60,327 nucleotides of DNA from Alphaproteobacteria bacterium (GCA_017528205.1 JAFXPE010000015.1:1-60327); one strand, 5' to 3'. Shown: positions 1 through 8,015, counted from the first letter of the stretch. The notes: generated by a model not told the origin, from the letters alone. Translations and numbers: made by a program.

Positions 1-1
1 A

Positions 2-34
2 TTAGATATAGACCCGTTTACGGGTAGCAAGTAA
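2..34 (+). CDS. C-terminal tail of an unidentified gene (partial)
   Basis: Frame 2 of the plus strand is open from the window edge and would end LDIDPFTGSK followed by TAA. Only ten residues are visible, so no family can be named. It may equally be non-coding sequence at the 3' end of a structured transcript, because hairpins begin at base 12 inside it. Confidence 0.25.
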   Translation, partial: LDIDPFTGSK

Positions 35-106
35 TAGTCGCCCGGTCAGATTGTAGTACGCCCTTTAGGCGTGTGCTGGTACAGCGAGCCTTATAGGCGT
101 ATAAGA
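11..106 (+). other. Row of small hairpins upstream of a terminator (3' UTR or small RNA)
   Basis: Three short hairpins follow each other: ACCCG/CGGGT at 12–25, ACGCC/GGCGT at 58–72 and CTTATA/TATAAG at 90–105. They run directly into the terminator at 107–141. Together they look like the structured 3' end of an RNA that starts left of the window. The identity is unknown, and a structured 3' UTR of the preceding gene is the simplest alternative. Confidence 0.35.
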
Positions 107-141
107 AGAACCGCCGGCTAGGCCGGCGGGTTCCTTTTTTT
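107..141 (+). terminator. Strong intrinsic terminator
   Basis: An 11-bp GC-rich stem (GAACCGCCGGC against GCCGGCGGGTTC, one bulged G) with a tight loop is followed by seven T. It ends transcription arriving from the left edge and isolates the islet that starts at 230. Confidence 0.85.
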
Positions 142-229
142 GTTTGACTCTGACATATTTTTTATTTAAGGTGGCGGTTAGAAAATCTATAATTGTAACA
201 ATGAATTATTAACGTAAAACAACATAATT

Positions 230-640
230 ATGAAAGAAATGGCATTTATGGCGGCTACTGCAATTTTATTTGTTGCTGTTGCCGCGGTGGCTTTGTTTGT
301 ATGGCATTCGTGGTATTTATACTGCGGTGCGGTTCTTACCGGTTATGTAGCATTAACGCTCTTGACCGTTCTTCTGAAACGTTCGGCGAATACCGGATGT
401 CGCCATTGGCAACAGCACATTCACGACAAGTCTTGCTTTTACAATCGTATTGCGATTTGTTTTGAGGCTCTCGGAGTGATGAACGCTCTTTTATTGGTTG
501 TCGCACAGACTACAATAGATGCGCGTGCATGGCTTATGGCGGCAAATCTGATTGTTGCAAATTTCTTCCTGATATTCGCGGTATGGTGTTGCGAGGGTAA
601 GGATTGGAAATTTTGGCTTCCGAAAGCACTTTTTGAATAA
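230..640 (+). CDS. Small multi-pass membrane protein, unknown family
   Basis: The 136-residue product has about four hydrophobic segments (residues ~7–25, 30–48, 72–92, 102–119) separated by short polar loops, one of them Cys/His-containing (residues ~57–70). I do not recognise a family. It is the first of four consecutive plus-strand genes between terminators at 107 and 1852, which suggests one transcript. No Shine-Dalgarno sequence precedes the ATG; the leader is plain AT-rich. Genes of known function here, such as lemA and nagB, have clear ones. That difference is compatible with acquisition from another lineage but does not prove it. Confidence 0.6.
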   Translation: MKEMAFMAATAILFVAVAAVALFVWHSWYLYCGAVLTGYVALTLLTVLLKRSANTGCRHWQQHIHDKSCFYNRIAICFEALGVMNALLLVVAQTTIDARAWLMAANLIVANFFLIFAVWCCEGKDWKFWLPKALFE

Positions 641-657
641 CTTTAATATTTGATTAT

Positions 658-1212
658 ATGCTTGAGAAAATTAAAGAGCGTGTTAAGGCGTGGAAACGCT
701 TGTATGCGCAAGATTGTCAAAAATGTGATGAGAATTCGTCTTGGTACGACATTCTCATGGAGCTGGAATATTATCGCCACGATAAATTCCTCCCGTTTAG
801 CAAAACCCAAATGCTTCCTGGTAATCAAAAATTGTCTGCGGCATTTGAAACTATCGGTACGTTTTCAGAAAAGGAAAAAGAGTTTTTGGAAACTTTGCCA
901 GGGTATCATGCGGCCAAAGTGTGGTTAAAGCATGATGACTATGATGAGTATTTCAGGCTGAAGCTTGATGACAATGATGACTATGAACTGGTTTGTATGT
1001 GTCGTGACAAGAAGGTTGATGTTCCGATTAGGGAATACACAATCGTTACCGACAGACAAGATTTGTGGGGTTTGGAAGTCTATATTTTCAAATATTCCTT
1101 CAGATCTGATTGTCGCGACAAATTCTGTCGGCACGGAATTATTCGCTTTGCCAAAGAAGCACCCGCCGATTACGTTGAGCCGGAATATGCCGATGACGAC
1201 TTGCCGTTCTGA
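658..1212 (+). CDS. Unknown 184-aa acidic protein with SSB-like C-terminal tip
   Basis: The product is soluble and rich in Asp, Tyr and Lys, with no signal peptide or membrane segment and no fold I recognise. Its final residues are ADDDLPF. That matches the acidic tip of bacterial SSB proteins (E. coli SSB ends DDDIPF), which recruits DNA-repair and replication proteins. The rest does not resemble an SSB OB fold: there is no aromatic-rich ssDNA-binding pattern, and a Gly/Gln/Pro linker is missing. It starts 17 bases after the previous gene and lacks a Shine-Dalgarno sequence. A role in DNA metabolism is inference from the tail only. Confidence 0.6.
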   Translation: MLEKIKERVKAWKRLYAQDCQKCDENSSWYDILMELEYYRHDKFLPFSKTQMLPGNQKLSAAFETIGTFSEKEKEFLETLPGYHAAKVWLKHDDYDEYFRLKLDDNDDYELVCMCRDKKVDVPIREYTIVTDRQDLWGLEVYIFKYSFRSDCRDKFCRHGIIRFAKEAPADYVEPEYADDDLPF

Positions 1213-1248
1213 TGCGAATGATTGTTAAACTCTAAACATAATTAAAGT

Positions 1249-1386
1249 ATGGAAAAGAACTGTAAAACACCGCAAGGCAAGAAAGCCTATACGGCTGAAG
1301 AAACACAAGCCATGGGCTTTTCTATCGAAGAGCCGAAAAGGTTACGCTCTTTCAAGAGCAGTCCTTATTACAGATGTAACTCTTAA
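1249..1386 (+). CDS. Very small (45-aa) basic protein, unknown
   Basis: An open frame of 45 codons begins MEKNCKTPQGKK and ends YYRCNS. It is basic and has a helical central part (YTAEETQAMGF). It fills the gap between two longer genes, and its TAA stop abuts the ATG at 1387 with no spacer. That fit, rather than homology, is the reason to call it. There is no ribosome-binding site, as for its neighbours. Confidence 0.45.
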   Translation: MEKNCKTPQGKKAYTAEETQAMGFSIEEPKRLRSFKSSPYYRCNS

Positions 1387-1845
1387 ATGCAGATGCGTAT
1401 GAAAAAGTTAGTCTTTATGTTAATTGCCGCGCTCAGCGTAGCATTAACTGGTTGCTCTGCTTTTGAAAGCGAGCCGATTGAGCCGAATATTATCGGTACT
1501 GGCAATCTGCAATATGAGGTGAAAAGCGGCACTTGTTTTGTGGTTGTTGACTCAACTCAATACACCGTTGCCACTGTAACTATTCTTGACAACAATCCGC
1601 ATTCATATGGCAAAACGCAGAATGTTGAGCCGGTTGAGGGAATGCTCGTTACCGTGTTCACTTCGCCGCGTATGAATGGTATTCAGGCGGTTACCGGTAG
1701 GCAGACAGTCGAGCAGATTGAGGAATTATACCACACCGACGAAACTGTAGTTGTTGTTGTTTTTGGGCTCTTACTGCTGTGTGTCTTAGGTATCGCTTTA
1801 CTACCCAGAACAAAAAAAGTTGATGTAGTGCATACTGATGTCTGA
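1387..1845 (+). CDS. Putative lipoprotein with C-terminal membrane segment
   Basis: The N-terminus is a lipoprotein signal: a short basic start, a hydrophobic stretch and the lipobox LTGC, so Cys would be lipidated. After a ~90-residue polar domain there is a second hydrophobic segment (residues ~121–140) followed by a basic tail. In-frame ATGs at 1387, 1393 and 1399 are all possible; MKKLVF at 1399 is the most typical signal start. It is the last gene before the terminator at 1852. No family is recognised. Confidence 0.6.
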   Translation: MQMRMKKLVFMLIAALSVALTGCSAFESEPIEPNIIGTGNLQYEVKSGTCFVVVDSTQYTVATVTILDNNPHSYGKTQNVEPVEGMLVTVFTSPRMNGIQAVTGRQTVEQIEELYHTDETVVVVVFGLLLLCVLGIALLPRTKKVDVVHTDV

Positions 1846-1851
1846 AATTTA

Positions 1852-1889
1852 AATCCCCCGCCGCCTAACCGCCGCGAGGGATTTTTTTT
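1852..1889. terminator. Intrinsic terminator between convergent genes
   Basis: AATCCC and GGGATT flank an inner CGC/GCG pair with one mismatch, and eight T follow on the plus strand. It ends the islet transcript. It also sits just downstream of the ftsB-like gene on the minus strand, although the A-run on its left side is short. Confidence 0.75.
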
Positions 1890-1907
1890 GTTTATAAATC
1901 TGTCTTT

Positions 1908-2240
1908 TTAATTGGTAACTTCTTCGTCTTCTTCATCAATAATGATAAACTCATCTTCGCCGATAACGTTCAAAACCGCTCTTGCGCGCTCATCAAGCAA
2001 ATCCAAATCCAAACTGCGTGGCGAAAGCAAGCTCACCTTTTGCGATAACTCGCTGAGTTTTTTCTCATAATTATCTTTAATTTTTTCGGCGTCGGCAACC
2101 TTATCTTGCAAATATAAATACTTGAAATATCCCCTATCGCCTTTAATGGCAAAATATGAAAAATAAGAAAACAGTCCGATAAGCAGAACCAAAACGGCCG
2201 AGCTTTTGCTTTTATTGACAATATAAGACCACATTCCCAT
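1908..2240 (-). CDS. ftsB: FtsB/DivIC-family septum formation initiator
   Basis: The 110-residue bitopic protein has one membrane segment (residues ~14–32), then a coiled coil (residues ~43–70), then a conserved-looking SPRSLDLDLLDERARAVLNV stretch and an acidic tail. This is the layout of FtsB/DivIC proteins, which with FtsL and FtsQ regulate septal peptidoglycan synthesis. The alphaproteobacterial versions share the LDLDLLDERAR-type segment. It follows lolD in the same direction after about 70 bases. Confidence 0.8.
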   Translation of the reverse strand: MGMWSYIVNKSKSSAVLVLLIGLFSYFSYFAIKGDRGYFKYLYLQDKVADAEKIKDNYEKKLSELSQKVSLLSPRSLDLDLLDERARAVLNVIGEDEFIIIDEEDEEVTN

Positions 2241-2313
2241 TCTTATTCCATTTTAATTTTTTATTGATAATATACGAACATATTTTTATTAAAAAAAAGT
2301 TAGTATCCGCGCC

Positions 2314-3033
2314 TCAATAAAAATTTTCTCCCTTAGCAATGAAATTCGTAGCGCGTACATCTATCAGGCGGCCGTCTTTAAGCGAAACTTCTCTATCCAT
2401 TTTATGCGCCAAATCAATATTGTGTGTTGCCACCAAAGCCGACAAACCGGTTTCTTTAACCACTTCCAGCAAAGCTAAGAACACATTATCCGACGTATTC
2501 GGATCCAAGTTTCCGGTAGGTTCATCGGCCAAAAGCAGCCGTGGCGTATTTGCCAATGCTCTGGCAATTGCGACTCGCTGTTGCTCGCCGCCAGACAATT
2601 CGGCAGGCCGGTGTTTAATTCTCTCACCCAAGCCCAAACGATTAAGCAACCACAACGCCTTATCGCGCGCTTCTTTATATTTAACTCCGGCAATCAACTG
2701 CGGCAAAATTACATTTTCAGCCGCATCAAAATCCGGTAACAAATTATGATATTGATACACAAAACCCAAGTAATCGCGCCGCAAAGCCGTACGCATATTA
2801 TCATTGTTTCCGGTGCATAAATCGCCGTTGATATATACCTCTCCCGAGGTCGGCTCGTCCAGTAATCCGGCAATTTGCAACAACGTAGATTTACCCGAGC
2901 CCGAAGGTCCGATTAACGCCACAATTTCTTTAGGCTTAATTTCCAAATTAACGCCCTTTAAAACGTCGAGTTGCTCGTTGCCTTGCATAAAACTCTTATT
3001 CACATTTTTGAGTGTTAAGGTACTGTTATTCAT
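2314..3033 (-). CDS. lolD: LolD, ATPase of the lipoprotein-releasing ABC transporter
   Basis: The 239-residue ABC ATPase has Walker A GPSGSGKST, the LSGGEQQRVAIARAL signature, Walker B LLLADEPTGNLD and the switch His in ATHN. It belongs to the MacB/LolD/FtsE branch. In Gram-negatives LolCDE extracts outer-membrane lipoproteins from the inner membrane and hands them to LolA. The ATG overlaps the end of the permease gene by 8 bases, so the two are translationally coupled. Confidence 0.93.
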   Translation of the reverse strand: MNNSTLTLKNVNKSFMQGNEQLDVLKGVNLEIKPKEIVALIGPSGSGKSTLLQIAGLLDEPTSGEVYINGDLCTGNNDNMRTALRRDYLGFVYQYHNLLPDFDAAENVILPQLIAGVKYKEARDKALWLLNRLGLGERIKHRPAELSGGEQQRVAIARALANTPRLLLADEPTGNLDPNTSDNVFLALLEVVKETGLSALVATHNIDLAHKMDREVSLKDGRLIDVRATNFIAKGENFY

Positions 3034-4270
3034 ATCTCAACGCCTCCGCCGGATTAAATTTAGACGCACGATATGCCGGGTAAATTGTGGCCAAAAACGA
3101 CAATATCAAAGTAATGACAATTACCAACAACACTTCCATTTTATCAACTTTTGCCGGCAACTGCGACAGAAAATATATTTCGGAAGAAAACAGCTCGCGA
3201 CCGGATAAATTTTGCAAAATCTGCCGAATATTTTCAATATTGTGACAGAATAACAAGCCCAAAACCACACCGAACCCCGTGCCGACCAAACCGATAAACG
3301 CGCCGTCCATAAAGAAAATGCGCATAATCATAGCCCGAGTCGCGCCCATGGTGCGCAAAACCGCCACATCGCGGCTTTTGTCTTTCACCAACATAATTAA
3401 GCCGGTAATAATGTTGAAAGCCGCCACCAAAATAATCAGCGTCAAAATCAAAAACATTACATTGCGTTCCACGTCAATCGCGTTAAAGAACGCGGCATTG
3501 GTTTGCTTCCAATCATAAACGTAGGCGTCCAAGCTCACACTTTTTTCCAGCATGGTCCGCATTTTTTTCAAATCTTTCTCATCTTTGAGGGTAACGTCAA
3601 TCACCGAAACCGCATTTTTAAGGCCAAAATAGCTCTGCGCCGTTTCCAGCGGCATAAACACATAATTGGCATCATATTCATACATGCCCAGATTGAACAT
3701 TCCGATAACCTTATAAGCCTTAATTCTCGGCACCGTTCCGAACGCGGTCACCTTGCCGTTTGGCGAAATCAGCGTAATCTCGTCGTTGATATAAACGCCG
3801 AGTTTTTTGGCCAGCTTATCTCCCAAAACCACCACATCACCGGAAAATTCGTTCATATCGATGGTAGAAAAACCGTCGCGCATGATTTTCTTTTTCAAAA
3901 TATCGTCGCTGTCAATTCCGCGCACCATCGCCCCTTCGGCGCTTTTGCCCGAAGAAATCAGCAATTGCTTTTCAATCAACGGCAGAGCCATCTCGATTTC
4001 ATCAATATCCAGCAAATCCTGCACGGCTTTTTTGTAATTATTAAACGGAAAGCCCGGAGAAGCGATAATGGATATATGCCCGTTGATTCCCAAAATTCGA
4101 TTGAGTAATTCCGCTTTAAAACCGTTCATCACCGACATCACAATAATCAATGTCGCCACGCCCAAAGCAATACCGGTAAAAGCAAAACCGGTAATCACCG
4201 AAATAAATCCTTCTCTGCGTTTTGCACGCAAATAGCGCCATGCAGTCATGCGCTCAAATTTAGAAAACAA
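3026..4270 (-). CDS. lolC: LolC/LolE-family lipoprotein-releasing permease
   Basis: The 414-residue FtsX-type permease has one N-terminal membrane segment (MSVMNGF motif close by), a ~230-residue periplasmic domain and three C-terminal segments ending YPAYRASKFNPAEALRYE, the usual LolC/E end. The start is a TTG preceded by AAAGG; family members begin MFxxFERMxAxRYLRA, which fits TTG better than the ATG seven codons later. Only one permease gene is seen, so a homodimeric LolF-like arrangement is likely. That is inference. Confidence 0.92.
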   Translation of the reverse strand: MFSKFERMTAWRYLRAKRREGFISVITGFAFTGIALGVATLIIVMSVMNGFKAELLNRILGINGHISIIASPGFPFNNYKKAVQDLLDIDEIEMALPLIEKQLLISSGKSAEGAMVRGIDSDDILKKKIMRDGFSTIDMNEFSGDVVVLGDKLAKKLGVYINDEITLISPNGKVTAFGTVPRIKAYKVIGMFNLGMYEYDANYVFMPLETAQSYFGLKNAVSVIDVTLKDEKDLKKMRTMLEKSVSLDAYVYDWKQTNAAFFNAIDVERNVMFLILTLIILVAAFNIITGLIMLVKDKSRDVAVLRTMGATRAMIMRIFFMDGAFIGLVGTGFGVVLGLLFCHNIENIRQILQNLSGRELFSSEIYFLSQLPAKVDKMEVLLVIVITLILSFLATIYPAYRASKFNPAEALRYE

Positions 4271-4357
4271 AACCTTTCTCCCTGCACAGTTTTCTCAAAA
4301 TTACAAGCAATTCTTTTTTTTTGCAATCGAGAATCTGCGAATATGCACAGCAGAACA

Positions 4358-5317
4358 TCACATTCCGATACGTTGATTTAATTTCAGCAATTTAACAATG
4401 GAAAAAACGGTGTAAAACTGTTCAAACACCAAATCCACCCGCTTTTTATCCGCATTCGAGCCAAAAAACGAGTTGGCTTCAAACATATTCTGTTTGGTCG
4501 GAATCGCCAACAACAGCGTGTTGTTATCAAAACAAAATTGAATAGATTTCCCCTCATACAAATCGCGCAACTTCAGCATTCTTTCCATAAAAGCCGTAGT
4601 CAACAGATAGCGCGCCTCGATTTGGTCGTCGGAATATACCTCAAACACTTTTTCAAAGCGGCTGTCTTCTAGCTTTACGTTCTGCAAGCCATTTACCTTG
4701 TTTATAGCGTTACCGATAATGCCGCGGTCTTTCAGCACCACCGTGCGCCCTTTGAAATTTTTGTTCATTTCAAACAATATGCACACACCGCCGAAAACCT
4801 CTTTTTTGATGTCAAAATTGCAAAAATCTTTTTTGATTTCCAGCAACTTTTCTTCCGCCACCGTAATTCTTACGTCTTCAAAAGTGCCGGAAAAATAGTC
4901 GTCCCCCACATTAAGGGTATAGGCGCCGAACAAATCGGACTGACGCAACAAAGCGTCGCTGATTTTGCCTTCGTACGAATAAGAAAAGGTGCCGAAAAAA
5001 TTGGCAAAATCCGGCATTATTTGCGGCTTTACTTTTTTCTTGTAATAATACAACGGACCACACAGCAAAATCACCAACAAACAAGAACCGGAAAGCACCA
5101 ACCCCAAATATTCGTGTTTTATATTGCTTGCCAGCAACAGATACAAAATCGTCGGATACAGCACCAAGCTCATCAAAATCAATGTCACAAAGGCAAAATT
5201 GTACCGCCAACGTACCCGATTGCTTTTTTCCAAAATCGGTTGCAACACCGTATCGTAATAAGCGTCGAATTTTTGCTTTGCTTCAATAAAATCTTGCGAT
5301 TTTGTAATGTCCGTCAT
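4358..5317 (-). CDS. DUF3137-family membrane protein (paralogue 1)
   Basis: The 319-residue protein has a cytoplasmic N-terminus with a DAYYDTVLQPILE-like segment, two membrane helices (residues ~43–63 and 72–92), and a soluble C-terminal domain with FKGRTVVLKDRG. This is the DUF3137 pattern. The function is unknown, but the family often neighbours lemA, as here. Its ATG overlaps the TGA of the next gene by four bases (ATGA), so the pair is coupled. It is clearly related to the adjacent gene in layout and motifs. Confidence 0.8.
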   Translation of the reverse strand: MTDITKSQDFIEAKQKFDAYYDTVLQPILEKSNRVRWRYNFAFVTLILMSLVLYPTILYLLLASNIKHEYLGLVLSGSCLLVILLCGPLYYYKKKVKPQIMPDFANFFGTFSYSYEGKISDALLRQSDLFGAYTLNVGDDYFSGTFEDVRITVAEEKLLEIKKDFCNFDIKKEVFGGVCILFEMNKNFKGRTVVLKDRGIIGNAINKVNGLQNVKLEDSRFEKVFEVYSDDQIEARYLLTTAFMERMLKLRDLYEGKSIQFCFDNNTLLLAIPTKQNMFEANSFFGSNADKKRVDLVFEQFYTVFSIVKLLKLNQRIGM

Positions 5318-6261
5318 TGTTTTTCTTTCAAAACCTCAATCAGCGACACAAACATAAACACTTGTTCAAAAGCTTTGTTTAATTGCAAAAACTTGTTTTT
5401 ATCCGTCTTGCGGCTCCAAAATCCGTAATTGTCAAAATAAAGCTGCGCGCCCTCAAAATACATCCGAACATAATTGCCGCAAATTTCGATATACAAATGC
5501 TTGGCGCCGAACACCTCTTTCAAATCCAGCACCCGTTCAAAAAACAGCGCCGGCAGCATATTCTCGGCAAAATCCTCATTGTCGGTGAAAATATAAAAGT
5601 AATTGGCCGCCGGAATATCCAACTTATTGTTCATATATTCCATATTGGCGAATTTCTTTTTGCGATAAAATCCGTTGCGATCAAATATCAAAATTTTGCC
5701 CCTAAAATTCTGCGCAAAAGTCATAAACAATACCACGCCCGACGAAACCGTGCGCTGATAGCTCATTTTGCCCAACATTCCGGATTTTTGATAAACCGTA
5801 TCGCGAATTTCTATTTTGGCCTCACCGCAATTTCCCGATACATTGTGCGTAGCGTTTACTGTTTCGTGAAAAGGTATAATCGGCGAATGCACCAACTTAA
5901 CCGCGGTGTCTTTATGATGCACCAAACCGCCGTAATATTGTACAAACGCATCAAAAACATCCTTTTTTTGTGCTCGGCGATAGCGATAAATCGGCACCAA
6001 CATAATCAAAAAAGCTACCACATTGACAATAAACAATTGCTGAAAACTTATCGGATGATCATGCATCAAAGCGTTGAACAACACTATCAACAGGTTGGCG
6101 CCCATTAAAAACATAATGGACCAAAAATACCCCCAAAATTGGCTATGATACTTTTCTTTGAGCTTATTGTCTTCTTCCACCATCGGCACAATAACCGAGT
6201 TGTAATATTCCTCAAACGGATCGTTGGCGGCAACATCTTTATCTGAAATAAAATCAACCAT
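5314..6261 (-). CDS. DUF3137-family membrane protein (paralogue 2)
   Basis: The 315-residue product has the same plan as its downstream neighbour: an EEYYNSVIVPMVEEDN start, two membrane helices (residues ~47–66 and 75–93), then a soluble domain with NFRGKILIFDRNG. The two probably arose by tandem duplication followed by strong divergence. It lies 13 bases after lemA, giving a lemA–DUF3137–DUF3137 operon. The function is unknown; an envelope-associated role is inferred from membrane topology and the lemA link. Confidence 0.8.
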   Translation of the reverse strand: MVDFISDKDVAANDPFEEYYNSVIVPMVEEDNKLKEKYHSQFWGYFWSIMFLMGANLLIVLFNALMHDHPISFQQLFIVNVVAFLIMLVPIYRYRRAQKKDVFDAFVQYYGGLVHHKDTAVKLVHSPIIPFHETVNATHNVSGNCGEAKIEIRDTVYQKSGMLGKMSYQRTVSSGVVLFMTFAQNFRGKILIFDRNGFYRKKKFANMEYMNNKLDIPAANYFYIFTDNEDFAENMLPALFFERVLDLKEVFGAKHLYIEICGNYVRMYFEGAQLYFDNYGFWSRKTDKNKFLQLNKAFEQVFMFVSLIEVLKEKQ

Positions 6262-6274
6262 TTAACACCTTGAT

Positions 6275-6841
6275 TTATTTAAAATAATCCTTGCTGTCAA
6301 TAGGCTGTCTTTCGGCCTCGGTAGCCTGGAAAAACGGCATATTTTCATAAGTGATACCCAACAAATGCGCCACGATGCTGCTCGGGAAAATATCCACCAG
6401 ATTTTTCAACTCATTAACATTGGAGTTATAAAATCTGCGCGCCGCGGCAATATGCTCTTCCACCTCGTTCATGCTCTGCATGGCGGTAATCATGGTCTGA
6501 TTAGACTTCAAATCCGGATAATTTTCGAGTGAAATTTTAAAATCATGAAGTTTTTGATTCAGCATATTTTCCAAATCTATTTTTTCTTTTGGAGCTTCGG
6601 CAAACGAGCTTTTCATAGCGCGAGTACGAATATCGGCCAACTCGGTCATCAACTTTTTTTCGTGTTCCATAAATTTGGCTGCCATATTCAGCATATTCGG
6701 AATCAAGTCATATCTTTTCTTGAGCTGAACATCAACGTCAGCCATAGATTCCTGCACTTTGTTACGAGTTTTAATCAGGCGCGCATACAACACATAAAAG
6801 AACAGCAACAGCGCAACCGCCACAATCAAACCGACACTCAT
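6275..6841 (-). CDS. lemA: LemA-family protein
   Basis: The 188-residue protein has one N-terminal membrane helix followed by long helices with the family motifs RNKVQESMADVDVQLKKRYDLIPN and ARRFYN. The latter continues into a VNELKNLVDIFPSSIVA stretch. LemA proteins are N-out membrane proteins of uncertain function. An excellent ribosome-binding site (GAAGGAG) precedes the ATG. It heads the operon with the two DUF3137 genes. Confidence 0.93.
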   Translation of the reverse strand: MSVGLIVAVALLLFFYVLYARLIKTRNKVQESMADVDVQLKKRYDLIPNMLNMAAKFMEHEKKLMTELADIRTRAMKSSFAEAPKEKIDLENMLNQKLHDFKISLENYPDLKSNQTMITAMQSMNEVEEHIAAARRFYNSNVNELKNLVDIFPSSIVAHLLGITYENMPFFQATEAERQPIDSKDYFK

Positions 6842-6919
6842 AATATATCTCCTTCACAATATTTATCAAACTTTGTTCAGTATATGCAAATTATTATTAA
6901 AAAACAATAAAAAAAACAT

Positions 6920-6947
6920 TTGATTTTTATACAAAATATGTTATGAT
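6920..6947 (+). promoter_or_regulatory. Sigma-70-type promoter for the 98-aa gene
   Basis: TTGATT at 6920–6925 and TATGAT at 6942–6947 are separated by 16 bases, 25 bases before the ATG at 6972. The intergenic region also serves lemA on the opposite strand. Confidence 0.6.
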
Positions 6948-6971
6948 TTAGACAAATAGAAGGAGGTTAAC

Positions 6972-7268
6972 ATGGCCACACGCCGCGCAGAATTTTTATT
7001 AAACAGCATTAACGAACGGATTGATTCCAAATATAAGAACAAGTCCGAGCAAGAACTTGCGCGCGAAAATCGGCAAAAACAGCTTGAGCGTGAAGCCACC
7101 GAGCGTCAACAATCGCAAGAAATGCAACAACGACTCCGTATTCATAAAATGGGCCAAGACCAACAAAAGCAAAACGTTAACTTTGACCACGAGCGCACAC
7201 GTCAAGCCGAGCGCACCTTTGAGCGTATGCTTTCGCGTTCACGCGAGCGCCAATATACCGGCAGATGA
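6972..7268 (+). CDS. Small highly charged Gln/Arg-rich protein, unknown
   Basis: The 98-residue protein consists almost entirely of Glu, Arg, Gln and Lys after a short N-terminal segment. It is predicted to form one long helix or coiled coil (residues ~25–90). No family is recognised. A perfect AGGAGG stands six bases before the ATG and a promoter lies upstream, so expression is very likely. It is followed by its own intergenic region rather than by a partner gene. Confidence 0.6.
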   Translation: MATRRAEFLLNSINERIDSKYKNKSEQELARENRQKQLEREATERQQSQEMQQRLRIHKMGQDQQKQNVNFDHERTRQAERTFERMLSRSRERQYTGR

Positions 7269-7303
7269 TTTAACATTAAAAATATTTATCCCTATTTTCC
7301 TTA

Positions 7304-7332
7304 TTGACAAAAATCCGATAATACTGTATCCT
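7304..7332 (+). promoter_or_regulatory. Sigma-70-type promoter
   Basis: A perfect TTGACA at 7304–7309 and TATCCT at 7327–7332 with a 17-base spacer lie upstream of the gene at 7375. Confidence 0.65.
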
Positions 7333-7374
7333 GAATCTTGATATATCATTATTTAGAAACCAAATTATACAAAT

Positions 7375-7893
7375 ATGGAACAACTCTTAGAATTCATTAA
7401 CGGCGGACAAGTTGAGAAATTATCCGCTGCGGTTTTTAACCAGAAGCTAGACGCTTCCAACTCTACGGATTACACCCGTAATCTTTCTCTTGAGGAAGAA
7501 GTTGCCGTTGCCAGACAATTCGCTACGGCGGAGAATCAAACTCCATGGGCCGTCTTCTTGAAGCATTACATTCAGCACTATCCGTTGTTTAACCCGACGA
7601 TTGAACTGCTGATTCAAGCTTCTGAAAACAAGCTGGTTCAGAAGGTTCTTTCCGGCGAACTCTCGCGCTACGGCTGCAACGAGCAACACGCTCAGCAAAT
7701 TTGCAATCTTGCCTTAAGAGACGGCGCTGAGGGTTATACCGAATTGCTGTGCGCTCTGGCCGACCACGGACGTTGTTATTTCGAATACATAGCAGTTCTG
7801 CTGCAACGAATTGACGACCGCAGTGAAAAGAAAATGCAACTCGCCGCCCGCTATCAGAGTTCGATAGAAAAGTATCGGCAGCAAAAATCTTGA
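7375..7893 (+). CDS. Orphan helical protein, unknown
   Basis: The 172-residue soluble protein is mostly helical by composition, has scattered Cys, and has no membrane segment or recognisable motif. It has its own promoter at 7304 and its own terminator at 7914, so it is a single-gene transcription unit. Like the genes at 230–1845 it lacks a Shine-Dalgarno sequence, the ATG being preceded by an A/T-rich run. No function can be assigned. Confidence 0.6.
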   Translation: MEQLLEFINGGQVEKLSAAVFNQKLDASNSTDYTRNLSLEEEVAVARQFATAENQTPWAVFLKHYIQHYPLFNPTIELLIQASENKLVQKVLSGELSRYGCNEQHAQQICNLALRDGAEGYTELLCALADHGRCYFEYIAVLLQRIDDRSEKKMQLAARYQSSIEKYRQQKS

Positions 7894-7913
7894 TGCCGAC
7901 CATAGCCATAAAG

Positions 7914-7944
7914 AAAGCGCTCCCTTGCGGAACGCTTTTTTTTT
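7914..7944 (+). terminator. Intrinsic terminator
   Basis: AAAGCG pairs with CGCTTT around an inner TCC/GGA stem, followed by a run of T. It ends the orphan gene at 7375. Confidence 0.8.
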
Positions 7945-7964
7945 ATTTTCGGCGGCAATAATTC

Positions 7965-7993
7965 TTGCCAAATTAAACAAAATTTGCTATTAT
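7965..7993 (+). promoter_or_regulatory. Sigma-70-type promoter
   Basis: TTGCCA at 7965–7970 and TATTAT at 7988–7993 are separated by exactly 17 bases, 22 bases before the ATG at 8016. Confidence 0.6.
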
Positions 7994-8015
7994 TAAACAA
8001 AAGACGGAGAACAAT

